64,000 nt of DNA from Paraspadella gotoi (GCA_051294375.1 CM119265.1:28851167-28915166), one strand, 5' to 3'; numbered from the stretch's first letter, positions 9,290 through 22,464 are shown. The notes: generated from the letters alone by a model not told the origin. A program made the numbers and translations.

Positions 9290-9735
9290 GTGAAGTGAGA
9301 AGGGGAAGTATGGGGCGACGTTGGAGCGGAGTAGTGGAGCCACTGTTGGGAGCGGGTAGTGTTAGCGACGGCGACTCGATCGCGGCGACTTGACGGCCGA
9401 GCCGCGTCGATGGACGAAAGAAAAAGGAGAGGAAGAGAGGGGGAAGGGAGGAAGTGGAGACAGGGTGTGAGGGAGGGAAGGAGTGAAGGAAAGAAGGGGG
9501 AGGCGAGGGAGAAGTGGGGAGGAGAAGAGGACAGATTAAGTGAAATAGGGTGGAGAGAGGAAGAAAGGAAGCGGGAGAAACAAAGGAATGAGAAAAGGAG
9601 GAGGAAGAAACAGGAGGAAAAAAGGGAGGGAAGGAGAGAGAGAGAGAGAGAGAGAGAGCATGAGAGAGAGAGAGAGGAGAGAGAGAGACGAGAGAGAGAC
9701 GAGGAGAGAGAGAGAAGAGACGTTTTTTTCTTTGT
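9290..9735. other. CpG-rich patch followed by GA-rich repeat
   Basis: 9,310-9,415 is CpG-rich with a short duplicated gttggagcggagtagtg word, clearer at 20,955-21,000. From 9,416 to 9,722 it turns into G/A-rich repeat ending in (GA)n. Copy 2 is mostly a 464-N gap here. Confidence 0.55.
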
Positions 9736-10299
9736 TGTGGCGGGTAATTTGTTTATGCATTCTTGAAACGCCAGCGTCTTAAGAAGATGAGCTTTTTTTA
9801 TGAGGAAGGGCTTGCCTTGTCTCTCTCGGCTTCAAAAGTCTCGCCGCCTCCTCCTCCTCTTCCTCCTCTCCTCCTCTCTCCTCTTCGTCGCGCCACCACC
9901 TCTGGCTCGACCACTCTGGCTCGACCACCCTGGCGGTAAAAAGTGGAAGGGAGGAAAAAAGAAAGATAAATATTCGTTGAATTGAAAAGGATAATTATTT
10001 ATGCTAGAATCTAAAGAGGAAAAATCTCCCAAAAAATAACAGAGGAAAAAAAAGGGGAAAATTAATAAAAAAAAACATTTTATCGATGGGTTGATTAAAA
10101 AATAGCCGTAAATTTCTCCCTATGATAATATTTATAATATGTCTTATTTATCACACTATTATCATATCTTCATATTCCGATTCGTGATTCCAATGTGAAC
10201 ATTTTGTTCGGTTTTTTTTCCCTTTTTTTTCCTCCAATTCCTTCCACCTTTTTTATTTGTCGACCTTATAGTCGTTTTTCCTCTTAGCTTACTTTTTCA
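9736..10299. other. Non-coding stretch with small CTC and TGGCTCGACCA repeats
   Basis: Includes a (CTC)n run near 9,848-9,885 and a duplicated tctggctcgaccac word at 9,900-9,930, then AT-rich DNA. Repeated at 21,558-22,070. No gene seen. Confidence 0.5.
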
Positions 10300-10474
10300 C
10301 CATACCACCTCCATCTTCACAGGGACCTTTCCTCCCCTTCTTCCTCCTCTTCCTCCCCTTTCCTCCCTTATTCTTCCCCTTTTCTCCCCTTCTTCTCTTC
10401 TTTTTTCCCTTTTTCTTTCTTCCTTCTCCTCCCTTCCTCCTTCTTCCCCTCCACTCTCCTCTCTCCCTCTCTCC

Positions 10475-10507
<33 letters not shown>

Positions 10508-10520
10508 TCTCTCTTCTCTC
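10300..10520. repeat. Pyrimidine-rich tract ending in (CT)n
   Basis: CTTCCTCC-type repeat grading into CT. Copy 2 is interrupted here by a 261-N gap (22,204-22,464). Confidence 0.75.
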
Positions 10521-11335
10521 AGCGTTTGCCACAGGGCTTCGGCTGCTCTCGCTGTCTCACATCGCTACCATTAACCTTGTCTAGTCACTAAGTACTTTCG
10601 CTTCGGAAAGACGGACCAGAATGAGGGGGGAGAGGGGGGAGAGGGAGGAGAAGAGGGGAGGAGAGAGAGGGAGGAAGGGGGAGAGGAGGAGAGAGAGAGG
10701 GAAGAGGGGAGAGAGAGGAAGAGGGGGAAGAAGAGGAGGAAAGAAAGAAATATGAAAGAGAATGAGGAATATGTGTTAGAGGATAGAAAGGATGGGGGAG
10801 GAGGAAGAAAAGAGAGGAAGAGAAGGAAGATGGAGAATGAAAAAGAAAAGAAAAAATAGAAAAATAAAGGAATAGAAAATGATTGAGGAAGGGATAGAAA
10901 AAATAAATTTAAAAAAATTAAAAAATTAAAAGTTAAACGAAAGGAATCTAAATGAAAAAAAGTAAAAAAAAAAACAACAAAAAACTGGACTGCTAAACGA
11001 ATTTTAATTGTTTAATGAATCCTCTATATTTATTTAATCATTTTCTTATTAACCTTAATGATAATATGAAATTCGTTAGTGCGTTTTGAGGTCATTGATT
11101 AAGTCGTTTTGAATTTTACTTTTTGTTTTTGTTTTCTCTTGTTTTTTTGTTTATTTTGTTCAGTTTTCCTTTTTCTTTGTGATTTCACATTTTTTACTCG
11201 CGGTTCACTCGCGAGAATTTCCATCGATTTAATATGTTTTATTTTTTTTGTTCATTTGTTTGTTTTTTCTGTTTTCTTGTTTGGTATTCTGGTTTCTGTT
11301 TCGTGCGTTCATTGAAAAATGGGTCGTTCCTTCGG
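10521..11335. other. GA-rich tract and AT-rich stretch, no gene seen
   Basis: A 100-bp mixed piece is followed by G/A-rich repeat (10,621-10,860) and then AT-rich DNA. Repeated at 22,560-23,400. Opposed CT (10,457-10,520) and GA (10,621-10,750) tracts could pair. Confidence 0.5.
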
Positions 11336-11342
11336 GAGAAAG

Positions 11343-11385
11343 CCTGGGCTCGTCGTGTCGTCTTCGTCGTCGTCGTCGTTCCTTC
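11343..11385. repeat. (CGT)n microsatellite
   Basis: Interrupted CGT trinucleotide run. In copy 2 it is longer and purer at 23,413-23,452. Confidence 0.85.
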
Positions 11386-11436
11386 GGCGCCCGACTTTCA
11401 ATAAGATAAGAACCCTCGAGACGCCAGATTCATCTG

Positions 11437-11712
11437 CTCTCTTTTTTTCTCGCTTTTGCTTTCTTGTGTTTGTCCGAGCGTTTTTGCCGTCGGCTAAGAA
11501 GGCAGATCATGTTCCTTTAGGTTTTTAACAAAGTAAAAACTAAATTATGATTTTTTATTTTTTTAAAAAATAAATACATTTTAAAATACAAATGTAATAA
11601 AAAGCTAAAACTATTGCATGAAACAAATTAGTCATATCCTCCAGAACTAATTTTGTTAGTTTGCTTTATAACTTTTTAATATATGTGGTACTAGAATTTC
11701 TTTGAGTTTAGC

Positions 11713-11806
<94 letters not shown>

Positions 11807-12179
11807 TCTTTTCCCATTCACGGAAGGCTGGGTCGCTAGCGCCGAAGAACAATTATTTTTTTTCTTCGCTTTTCTTAGAAATGAGTTTTCGTTTGAAACA
11901 AATTCCTTCGCTTTATTGTTTTTCTTTTCTTTTTTCTTTTTTTTTCTTTTTTTTTTGTTTAAATATCGGAAATATTTTAAAAACTCTTTAACTTTTAGCT
12001 TTTAAATTGCCTTCTATCTGATGTAAAAATAAGGATTAATGTAGCTTGTAAATAATGTAGCGCTAAAGTCATTAGGTTGTATTAAAAAAGATTAATCTGT
12101 CTAGGAATGTCTACAGTCTTTTCTGGGATTGTCTCTGTTTGTATCCCAGTGAGTCTATGTCTGTCTCTCTCTCTCTCTC
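11437..12179 (+). repeat. Third partial copy of 2,236-2,990
   Basis: After copy 1 ends, sequence starting in a short CT run repeats 2,236-2,990 (also 13,723-14,477) in the same orientation with scattered one-base deletions. The join lies at a ctctct word, and the copy ends in a 25-N gap. Taken literally it makes a 9.2-kb tandem period in this contig. Confidence 0.85.
11716..11803. repeat. (CT)44 microsatellite
   Basis: Uninterrupted CT run of about 88 bp. Confidence 0.95.
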
Positions 12180-12204
12180 NNNNNNNNNNNNNNNNNNNNN
12201 NNNN
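12180..12204. other. 25-N assembly gap
   Basis: Placeholder-sized gap joining the third partial copy (ending in CT) to the polypurine start of duplication copy 2. Confidence 0.95.
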
Positions 12205-13108
12205 ACTCTCGGAGGAGAAAAAGAAAGAAAAAGGAGGAAAAAAGAAAGAAAAAGTGGAAAAAAGAAAGAAAAAGAAGGAAAAGAAAAAGTGGAAAAAGGA
12301 AAGAAAAAGGAGGAAAAAAGAAAAAAAGGTTTTTGGAAAAGGAAAAGAAAACGGAGAAAAAAAGGAAGAAAAAGGAGGGGAAAAAAAGGTGGAAAAAGGA
12401 AGAAAAAAGTAAAGAAAAAGTGGAAAAAAGAAGAAAACAGTTGAAAAAGGGAAAAAAGAGGCAAAATAAAAAAGAAAAAAGAGGAAAAAAGGAAAGAAAA
12501 AGGAAAGAAAAGAAGGAAAAAAAGGAGGAATTAAGGAAGAAAAACCAAAAAAAGAAAAGAAGTAAACGAAAGGAGAAAGTTATGTATCTCCTCTTTTGTG
12601 TCAAATTCTGAGAACTTAATTTTTTTAAAGGAGTTAACAAGTTAGCAAAACCATAAAATGAATTGTTTTTTTTCGAAGTTAGGGGACATATAAGAGGGTA
12701 TGTTTACGGCACTGGGACTGTCATATAGCGTCGCTTTTTATATGTTAATGTTATTTTTTTTGGCATATACTTCCAAAAGCGTCTAATTTTTAGCTTAAAT
12801 ATTATTTTAATTTATTTATTTAAGCTTAAATTTTAAATATTGGTTAATTGAATGATATTACATTTTGGTTTATAGTCAGGGAATTAGTTGAAGGTGGTAT
12901 ATATTAATGAGTTTTATGAAAACAAAGTAGTGTTAGAAAATTAAGAGAAAAATTTAAAACAAAATTCTTGGAATACGATCTAAAAGCTTAATTATTAGAT
13001 TTAAGTGCTGTAGTTAATTGGCAGATATTTTAAGTAGAAATCCTTCAACACGAATATTATTTGTACGTTTTTGTGTTTCTTTTTTTCTTCTTCAATTTTC
13101 AATCTTTT

Positions 13109-13155
<47 letters not shown>

Positions 13156-13598
13156 TCTCTCTCTCTCTCTCTCTTCCTCTCTCACTCTTCTTCTTTTCTT
13201 TATGTTGGTAATTTTGATTGATTGAGGAAGCCGGTGATGGGTTGTTGATGTGGCGATATGTTTAGTTCGACAGTTCTTCACAAAAAAAAACTTTTTTTCC
13301 TCATCATCGACCATCGTGCGCCATGGCAGCGAAACGCGTGTTTTTTTGCGCGCGGAAGCGTTTTACCTTTTTCTTCTTTAAAAAAAAAAAAAAAGGGAAA
13401 AATCTTTCTTTACTTTTTATGTATCTCCTTCCATTTTTAGTTTCTCCCCTTTCGTCTCCTTCCTTTTTTACTTTCTTTTTCTCCTCCCTCTTCTTCTTCT
13501 CTCCCATCTCTTCCTCCCTCTCTTCCTCCTCCTCCTCCTTCTGTGTTCGTCATTACTTGATATTGCCCAACTGGCACACAGCAATACTTAGTCTGACT

Positions 13599-13700
13599 GA
13601 CATTCTCCATTTTCATTTTTTCTTGACAACGACGACGGACTAGCGCGAGCTCTCGCAGACTCTCTCTCTCTCTCGTCTCTCTCTCTCTCTTCTCTCTCTC

Positions 13701-13741
<41 letters not shown>

Positions 13742-14565
13742 TTTGCTTTCTTGTGTTTTGTCCCGAGCGTTTTTGCCGTCGGCTAAGAAGGCAGAAATTC
13801 ATGTTCCTTTAGGTTTTTAACAAAGTAATAAACTAAATTATGATTTTTTTATTTTTTTTAAAATAAGATACATTTTTAAAAATACAATGTAATAAAAAGC
13901 TAAAACTATTGCATGAAAACAAATTAGTCATATTCCTCATGAACTAATTTTGTTAGTTTGCTTTATAATTTTTAATATATTTGGTGGTACTAGAATTTCT
14001 TTTTATTTGTTTAGCTTATCTCTCTCTCTCTCTCTCTCTTTCTCTTCTCTCTCTCTCTCTCTCTCTCTCCTCTCTCCTCTCTCTCTCTTCTCCTCTTCTC
14101 TCTCTCTCTCTCGATTCTTTTCCCATTTCACGGGAAAGGGCTGGGTCGCTAGCGCGAAGAACAATTATTTTTTTTCTTCGCTTTTCTTAGAAATGAGTTT
14201 TTGTTTGAAACAAATCTCCTTCGCTCTTTATTGTTTTTCTTTTTCTTTTTTCTTTTTTTCTTTTTTTTGTTTAATATCGGGAAATATTTTAAAAACTCTT
14301 TAACTCTTTAGCTTTTTTAAATTGCCTTCTATCTGATGGTAAAAATAAGGATTAATGTAGCTTGTAAATAATGTAGCGCTAAAGTCATTAGGTTGTATTA
14401 AAAAAGATTAATCTGTCTAGGAATGTCTACAGTCTTTTCTGGGATGTCTCTGTTTGTATCCAGTGAGTTATGTCTGGTCTCTCGACTCTCTCTCTCTCTC
14501 TCTCTCTCTCTTCTACTTTCTCTCTCTCTCTCTCTCTCTCTTTCTTTCTCTCTATCTATCTCTCA

Positions 14566-14596
<31 letters not shown>

Positions 14597-14851
14597 TTCT
14601 CGAAAAGCCCAATTTTTTGGAGGACTTTCTTCAAGGTTCGGCCCCATAATCCTGGCAGACTTGCCCCCCTTGTCCCCTCCTCCTCCTCTTCCTCCTCCCC
14701 CTCTCTCCCTACCCCTTGTTCAGCGGGGGAGAAAGGGCGCCTTGTTAATGGGCAATGCAGCTTTGGAAATGGTATGCTCATTACTGAGGGTTTTGGGCAA
14801 GACGGGATTAGGTTAAAGAGGGAGATGAGGAGAGAGAGAGAGAGAAAGAGA

Positions 14852-14900
<49 letters not shown>

Positions 14901-16919
14901 GATAGAGAGAGAGAGAGATGAGACATGGGCTATACTCGAGATTCGCGGCTAGGAAGCACGATGTCGGACCACCGAGCCTTTTGTCCACCATGGCGGACCA
15001 CATCGTCCGGCCAATCTTTGCCGCCGGGACTCGAGGTCGCGGATCGAGAGAATAAAATCTCTGATCCGGAGCAAATTCCGCGGATCAACTAGGACGATAT
15101 CCGGAGATCGGTGGTCGCGGACGGAAGATTTCTTTTAGTTTTTTACTTATTTTTTGGGATAATTTGCTTTTCTTTTCGTTTGTTTTTGAGACAACGATTA
15201 TGAATAAAAAAATATTATATGTAATGATGGAAAAATGAAAAAAAAAATTTTAAAATAAAATAACTTAAAAAAAACAAATCAATTCGTTTTTTGCACTGAA
15301 GGCCCAAAACATTGTTTCGAAATTAATGTTTCAAAAAAATATGAAAAAAATATTTATAATCATCATCATCTTTTGATAGTTTCACTTTTTCTTAAATTTT
15401 GACCAAGAAAAAATTTTTTTTTGAAAGTTGTAGTTATATTTTTATTTATTTAGCTTTTTTCTCTATTCAGAATCTATCAAAAAAGTTAAGATTGGTTAAA
15501 AAAGTATTTTATTCCTTTATACTAATATTGTAATTTTTGATTCGAACAATAAACAGCATTAAAATTGAATTTTTTAAAAAAAATCTTTTTTTACCTGAAG
15601 TACACTCAAAGACTGAAGTTTTAGTGAATTTAATTTTTATCTGGTAGATTTCTAATAAATAAAGGATAAAAAAGGGACAATTTATTTACAAACAAAATGA
15701 CAAGAAAAAGTTAGAATGAGCACAAAATTAACACTATTAAAAACTAAATAACTACCATTGAATAAAAATAAAAGTGAAACGTTTTGCCAGCAAGTTCAAG
15801 TTGTTGGGCCTTTAGTTGATTTCTCCTTACCAACATTTTCCTTATACTAATAATGACTTTTGTACAATTTCATCTAATTATAAATTTAAAATTTAAAATA
15901 CTGCAAATTAAAAACCTTTTTTTTCATCACTTTAACATTAAATTTGATTTAATTCCTATTAAATTTTTAATTCGATTACCTAAATTGTCCAATTTTTTTA
16001 AAAAATTCTTCCGTTTTTAATTATTGTCATTTTAACAAGTTGGAAAAAAACAATACAAGTGGAAAAAAATAATAATAGTTTAAATTATTTGCACTTTATT
16101 TGTAATTATTTTTTACTTTAGTATTTATTTATTTATTTCATTTAGCTGTACATTGATCCGACATTTATTTGCTCAAACTTGGTTTAATACAACTGATATT
16201 TTTTTCCTTTTTGTTCTTATTGTGTTTTTCCTTTGTTTCAATGTGAATTGATTTAGAGGAAAGTTTTTAAAAAGAGATACAACAAGATTTTATTTCTTAT
16301 AATGAACGGACATGTTTCGACTCACATACGAGTTTTCTTCAGCGCAATTCAATTGTTAATTTGAACTGTGAATTTTTTTCTTTCTTTCTTTCTGTCTTTT
16401 TTTTTCTTTTTTTTTTTTTTTTGTAATTTTTTTTTACTATTTTCTTTTTATCTTTTCATTATTTTTTTAATTAAAGGAATGAGCAGAAAAGAGTCTCGAC
16501 TCTCGATTCCGCGGACTTTCAGCTCCGGTCGGTTATCCGCGGACTCTGTCATTAAAGCCCGGATGCCGCGGCGAGGGGGAGAAAAGAGAGAGAAGAGAAG
16601 AGGAATGACCCGTCGGGGGTTAGGTGTCGGGTCAGCGTCCGCGACCTGAGCGCCTGGACGGAGGAGAACAATAGCCGGGCAGCCGGGAAAACAATAGATG
16701 TGACCAAAAATTGGTGTCCGCGAAGTTCAAGTATATGCCTCGATAGAGAGAGTGTGATAAAGAGAGAGAGAGACTAAGAGAGGAGAGAGAGAGAAGAGAG
16801 AGAGAGAGCCTTCAAAATATATTGAATAACTTAAATTTCAATAAAACAAACAAAATGCTACTTTTTTTTGATTGAACTTTTTATTTTTTGGGCATCAGGA
16901 GTGTTCATCTCTCTCTTTT

Positions 16920-16973
<54 letters not shown>

Positions 16974-17010
16974 TCTCTTCTCTCTCTCTCTCTCTCTTCA
17001 GACAGATAAA
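13599..17010 (+). repeat. Duplication core identical to 2,112-5,523 (copy 2)
   Basis: See the copy-1 core. The sub-features repeat at +11,487: CT tracts 13,661-13,738, 14,019-14,113 and 14,486-14,601; GA tract 14,826-14,919; GC-rich islands 14,920-15,142 and 16,487-16,722. Confidence 0.9.
16306..16347 (-). other. Hammerhead-like motif (copy)
   Basis: Exact duplicate of the motif at 4,819-4,860. Confidence 0.4.
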
Positions 17011-17953
17011 TGACAGAAATTGCCTCTTCTTTCTTTCTTCATTTCCTCTTTGTCTCTCGTTTTCCCCAAATTTTAAATAAAATTTATAATTTTTGTTTTT
17101 AACTAGATCAATCAATAAATACATATTTTATTGAAATTTTTTCCATTATTCATAAAACGCTGATTACTTTTTTAGTTTTCGATCTAAGAATTTACATATT
17201 GAATGTAAATACAGAAGAAATATTTTCTGCCATAGGTTCTAATGAGATATTATGAAAAATTCCAAGATTACTGGATATACTATATTAGACAAAATTAGAC
17301 CAAATTTTAAAAAAAAATTAAAAAGTTGAATGAATTTCTATATTTAATTATTACTTATTTCATATTTTATATTTTTATATTTACTATTATATCATTATTA
17401 TCATTAATATTTTTAAGACCAAAATTGTTTCATCTCCTCGCATCTTTTTTTTTTCATCCGTTGCTCTTTTGTTTAGAAAAACAATTTCTCGTTCGGCGCC
17501 GCGACGAATGGCCGCGCATTAAATCGAGATCAGTCTCGCCGCCTCGCGGAAAACAAAGAAATTACTTGCCTTATTTTAAGAAATTCAAAGAGAGAGAGAC
17601 AGAGAGAGAGAGAAAGAGAGAGAGAATGTAAAACACTAAAACAACAATAGTATTTGTTTCTGATGAAATTATTGATCTTTTGTTATCTTTTCCTTTAGTT
17701 TTCTTTTCTTTATGTTTTCTTTTTCTTTTGTTTTCTTTTCCTTATATTTTCTTTACCTTATGTTTTCTTTTCCTTATGTTTACTTTTGATTTTGTTTTCT
17801 TTTCCTTTTGTTTTCTTTTCCTTTTTTTTTAATTATATTTTTTTCCTTTTTTTTCTTTCTTTTATTCTTTTCCTCCATTTCTCTCTTCACCTCCTTCTCC
17901 TTTTTCCACGAAGTTCATTTTGGGTCAACGATGGTTTCAACCGGGTCAAAAGG

Positions 17954-17956
<3 letters not shown>

Positions 17957-18029
<73 letters not shown>

Positions 18030-18066
18030 ACTCTCTCTATATCTCTCTGTCCCTCTCTCTCTCACC
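17957..18066. repeat. (CT)n microsatellite
   Basis: Uninterrupted CT to about 18,027, then TATC and CCT interruptions. Confidence 0.9.
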
Positions 18067-18189
18067 CTGTCAAACACCAAACTGCCAAATTCCAGAGGAA
18101 ATTCCATCAATCAATCTCTTCTTTTTCTTCCTCCCTTTCCTTTTTCTTTCCTCATTTCTCTCTTTCCTTCCTAAATCCTTCACTCCCCC

Positions 18190-18515
18190 CTCTCTTGATC
18201 TTACCTCTTTTCTTTTTATATTCTTTCTCTTTTCCTCCTTTCCTCCCTTCCTATCTTCCTATCTTGATCTTATCTCATTTCTTTTTATCTTCTTTCTCCT
18301 TTCCTCCCTCTCTCCCTTCCTCACTTGAACTCTTTTCTTTTTGTCTCCTTTCTCCTTTCCTCCTTTCCTCCCTCTCTTCCTCTCTTGACATTTTCTTTTC
18401 ATCTTCTTTCTCTATTCCTCTCTCCCTCTCTTCCTCTCTTGACCTTACCTCTTTTTATTCATCGCCTTTCTCCTTTCCTCCCTTCCTCTCGTCTTCCCCC
18501 TTCCTCCACAATTTC
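18190..18515. repeat. About 60-bp pyrimidine minisatellite (copy 2)
   Basis: Units start at CTTGATCTTACC (18,195), CTTGATCTTATC (18,263), CTTGAACTC (18,325), CTTGACATT (18,386) and CTTGACCTTACC (18,438). Confidence 0.75.
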
Positions 18516-18809
18516 CACAAAGAATATACATTACATACGGGAAGAGAGGAGTTTCCATTATGGCTTCGGCAATTACATCCCTCAACGAGTCCCTTAACAC
18601 TCCTTTCGCAGTTAAAGAACCATAATCTGGGCTATGGTTGGCGGCCAAAGTGTCGGCCAAGGTGGCGGCTTAAAACGTCGGCTATGGAGGCGTCTGTATT
18701 GGCGGCTTATGTCTCTTGCCAGCCATTTTTAAAGTTTCGTTTAAAAAAAAAATTAAAAAAAACTTTTTTTGGCTGAAACACTTGGTAGAGTTTGGTTGCA
18801 TAATAGTAT

Positions 18810-18810
<1 letters not shown>

Positions 18811-18887
<77 letters not shown>
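18811..18887. repeat. (GATT)19 microsatellite
   Basis: Perfect tetranucleotide run. Confidence 0.97.
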
Positions 18888-18939
18888 CTTATACCGCTTG
18901 TTATAGAACGGTTAAATGGAAACGTATTCATTATCATTA

Positions 18940-19156
18940 NNNNNNNNNNNNNNNNNNNNNNNNNNNNNNNNNNNNNNNNNNNNNNNNNNNNNNNNNNNNN
19001 NNNNNNNNNNNNNNNNNNNNNNNNNNNNNNNNNNNNNNNNNNNNNNNNNNNNNNNNNNNNNNNNNNNNNNNNNNNNNNNNNNNNNNNNNNNNNNNNNNNN
19101 NNNNNNNNNNNNNNNNNNNNNNNNNNNNNNNNNNNNNNNNNNNNNNNNNNNNNNNN
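18940..19156. other. 217-N gap over a CT microsatellite
   Basis: Copy 1 has (CT)n at the same place (7,469-7,563). Confidence 0.95.
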
Positions 19157-19256
19157 TCAGTTTTTCTCCCTCGTTTCGTTTCTTCTCTTCGATATTCCAA
19201 GAATAGTTTTTCTCCTTTCAACTCTTTTTCTATTTTCTCGTAACTGTCATTGACAT

Positions 19257-19455
19257 CGTCTGTTTGCTTGATCGACTCTGTCTGTTTGCTTGATCGACTC
19301 TGTCTGATTGCTTGATCGACTCTATCTTCTTTTTCTATCGACTTTCGTCTACTTGCTCTACATCCTCTTTCTGCTTGCTCTATTGACTTTTGTCTGCTTG
19401 CTCTATCGACTCTTTCTGCTTGCTCTATCGACTTTCGTCCGTTTGCTTGGCTCTC
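19257..19455. repeat. 22-bp minisatellite (copy 2)
   Basis: About nine units of gtctgtttgcttgatcgact(ct), the first three nearly perfect. Confidence 0.85.
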
Positions 19456-19888
19456 ATTGTAGCTCAATGTAGCGGTAATTGTCCGGGCGTCCCTCCGTCC
19501 AGACAAGCTCCAGACAAGCTTGCTTGCGTCGATGGTTTCGGTGATTGAGTCGGCGCCGAGACGCGAGCAGAGACGATTAGAGGGAGGGGACGCGCCAAGC
19601 ATTATGAACCTAGCATCGTGAACCAAGCATGGTGAACCAAGCATCGTGAACCAAACTTTATGGAAGAGGACTTATGAAGTAATCCATTATAAAACGAGTC
19701 GTTATTACTTCTTACATCACTTTGATACTAAACGTTAATGTTATTTAACATTTTAAAAGCTTGACGACAACCCAAGCTTCAATCATGAATGATCAATTTC
19801 AGACAGTTTTCGTAACTCTGTCTCTGTCTCTGTCTCTGTCTCACTTCCTCACTCTGTCTCAGTCAGATCAAAATTCCTCATCGAATCC

Positions 19889-20118
19889 NNNNNNNNNNNN
19901 NNNNNNNNNNNNNNNNNNNNNNNNNNNNNNNNNNNNNNNNNNNNNNNNNNNNNNNNNNNNNNNNNNNNNNNNNNNNNNNNNNNNNNNNNNNNNNNNNNNN
20001 NNNNNNNNNNNNNNNNNNNNNNNNNNNNNNNNNNNNNNNNNNNNNNNNNNNNNNNNNNNNNNNNNNNNNNNNNNNNNNNNNNNNNNNNNNNNNNNNNNNN
20101 NNNNNNNNNNNNNNNNNN
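19889..20118. other. 230-N gap over a CT microsatellite
   Basis: Corresponds to the long CT run at 8,320-8,504 in copy 1. Confidence 0.95.
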
Positions 20119-20257
20119 CCTCCCGTCCTTAGCGCCGCTCTGCGCCTCTCGAACCCCAAGCCGCCTTCGCCGCCTCCCTTTATGGTCAACTTGGGATTTT
20201 TGTGGCCTCAAATCTCGTTGAGCGAAAAGTGGAGACGGGGAGTGGTCGGGGAGCGGT

Positions 20258-20545
20258 NNNNNNNNNNNNNNNNNNNNNNNNNNNNNNNNNNNNNNNNNNN
20301 NNNNNNNNNNNNNNNNNNNNNNNNNNNNNNNNNNNNNNNNNNNNNNNNNNNNNNNNNNNNNNNNNNNNNNNNNNNNNNNNNNNNNNNNNNNNNNNNNNNN
20401 NNNNNNNNNNNNNNNNNNNNNNNNNNNNNNNNNNNNNNNNNNNNNNNNNNNNNNNNNNNNNNNNNNNNNNNNNNNNNNNNNNNNNNNNNNNNNNNNNNNN
20501 NNNNNNNNNNNNNNNNNNNNNNNNNNNNNNNNNNNNNNNNNNNNN
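20258..20545. other. 288-N gap over the G-rich minisatellite
   Basis: Corresponds to about 8,640-8,900 in copy 1. Confidence 0.95.
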
Positions 20546-20659
20546 AGAGTGGTAAAGGGGGAGTTGTTGAAGTAAGTGGTAGGGGGAGTGGTACAGAGGG
20601 AAGTGGTAAATCTGGTGAAGAGAGTGGACATGAAGATTGGTGAGATGATGTAGTTGATT

Positions 20660-20880
20660 GAAGTGATTGTAGTGATTGAATTCTTCAATCTCATTTACAT
20701 ATTATAGTATTTTTTTTCATACGGTTTTCATGGAAGTCTTATTTACTATTTCAGATTTAATTTTAAGTGTTAAATAATGAAACCAGTAAAGCGGCGTAGA
20801 TTATGGAATGAAATGGAAAGACAAACTTTAGTGGTGGAGTTAAAACTGTGAAGTACTGTGAGTATAGGAGTTATTTACGG
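20660..20880 (+). repeat. Dispersed repeat (copy of 9,020-9,260)
   Basis: Same sequence as in copy 1, with small indels. Confidence 0.65.
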
Positions 20881-21093
20881 GAATGAATGAATAGTGGATC
20901 GGGGGCTAAGTATAGCGTCTGAGAAGTGAAGTGAGAAAGGGAAGTACTGGGGCGACGTTGGAGCGGAGTAGTGGAGCCACGTTGGAGCGGAGTAGTGTAG
21001 CGACGGCGACTCGATCGGCGGCGACTTCGACGGCCGAAGCCGCGTCGATGGACGAAAGAAAAAAGGAGAGGAAGAGAGGGGGAAAGGGAGGAA

Positions 21094-21557
21094 NNNNNNN
21101 NNNNNNNNNNNNNNNNNNNNNNNNNNNNNNNNNNNNNNNNNNNNNNNNNNNNNNNNNNNNNNNNNNNNNNNNNNNNNNNNNNNNNNNNNNNNNNNNNNNN
21201 NNNNNNNNNNNNNNNNNNNNNNNNNNNNNNNNNNNNNNNNNNNNNNNNNNNNNNNNNNNNNNNNNNNNNNNNNNNNNNNNNNNNNNNNNNNNNNNNNNNN
21301 NNNNNNNNNNNNNNNNNNNNNNNNNNNNNNNNNNNNNNNNNNNNNNNNNNNNNNNNNNNNNNNNNNNNNNNNNNNNNNNNNNNNNNNNNNNNNNNNNNNN
21401 NNNNNNNNNNNNNNNNNNNNNNNNNNNNNNNNNNNNNNNNNNNNNNNNNNNNNNNNNNNNNNNNNNNNNNNNNNNNNNNNNNNNNNNNNNNNNNNNNNNN
21501 NNNNNNNNNNNNNNNNNNNNNNNNNNNNNNNNNNNNNNNNNNNNNNNNNNNNNNNNN
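21094..21557. other. 464-N gap over GA-rich repeat
   Basis: Corresponds to about 9,453-9,765 in copy 1. Confidence 0.95.
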
Positions 21558-22203
21558 CGCCAGCGTCTTAAGAAGATGAGCTTTTTTATGAGGAAGGGCT
21601 GCCTTGTCTCTCTCGGCTCAAAAGTCTCGCCGCCTCCTCCTCCTCTTCCTCCTCCTCCTCCTCCTCCTCCTTCGTCGCGCCACCACCTCTGGCTCGACCA
21701 CCTCTGGCTCGACCACCCTGGCGGGAAAAGTGGAAAGGGAGGAAAAAAAAAGAAAGATAAATATTGTTGAATTGAAAAGATAATTATTATGCTAAGAATC
21801 TAAAGGAGAAAAATCTCCAAAAAATAACAGAGGAAAAAAAAAAAGGGGAAAAAATTAATAAAAAAAGAAAAACATTCACTTATCGATGGTTGATTAAAAA
21901 ATAGCCCGTAAATTTCCTTCCTTATATAATATATAATAATATGTCTTATTATCACACTATTATCATATCTTCATATTCCGATTCGTGATTCAATGTGACA
22001 CATATTTGTTTCGGTTTTTTTTTCCCTCTTTTTTTCCTCCAATTTTCCTCCACCTTTTTTATTGTCGACCTTAATAGTCGTTTTTCCTCTTCACTTACTT
22101 TTTCACCATAACCACCTCCATCTTCACAAGGAGACCCTTTCCTCCCCTTCTTCCTCCCCTCTTCCTCCCTTTCCTCCCCTTATTCTTCCCCCCTTTTCTC
22201 CCC

Positions 22204-22464
22204 NNNNNNNNNNNNNNNNNNNNNNNNNNNNNNNNNNNNNNNNNNNNNNNNNNNNNNNNNNNNNNNNNNNNNNNNNNNNNNNNNNNNNNNNNNNNNNNNN
22301 NNNNNNNNNNNNNNNNNNNNNNNNNNNNNNNNNNNNNNNNNNNNNNNNNNNNNNNNNNNNNNNNNNNNNNNNNNNNNNNNNNNNNNNNNNNNNNNNNNNN
22401 NNNNNNNNNNNNNNNNNNNNNNNNNNNNNNNNNNNNNNNNNNNNNNNNNNNNNNNNNNNNNNNN
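22204..22464. other. 261-N gap over CT-rich repeat
   Basis: Corresponds to about 10,390-10,460 in copy 1. Confidence 0.95.

Larger units (their letters stand above)
770..11436 (+). repeat. Direct duplication, copy 1 (about 10.7 kb)
   Basis: The order of microsatellites, GC-rich islands and single-copy sequence in this block is reproduced in the same orientation at about 12,206-23,510. Outside 2,112-5,523 the copies differ mainly by scattered one-base insertions or deletions and microsatellite length. Copy 1 ends at a short gccagattca word, where copy 2 runs on into a minisatellite. Either a tandem segmental duplication or two haplotypes placed in series would fit. Confidence 0.9.
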
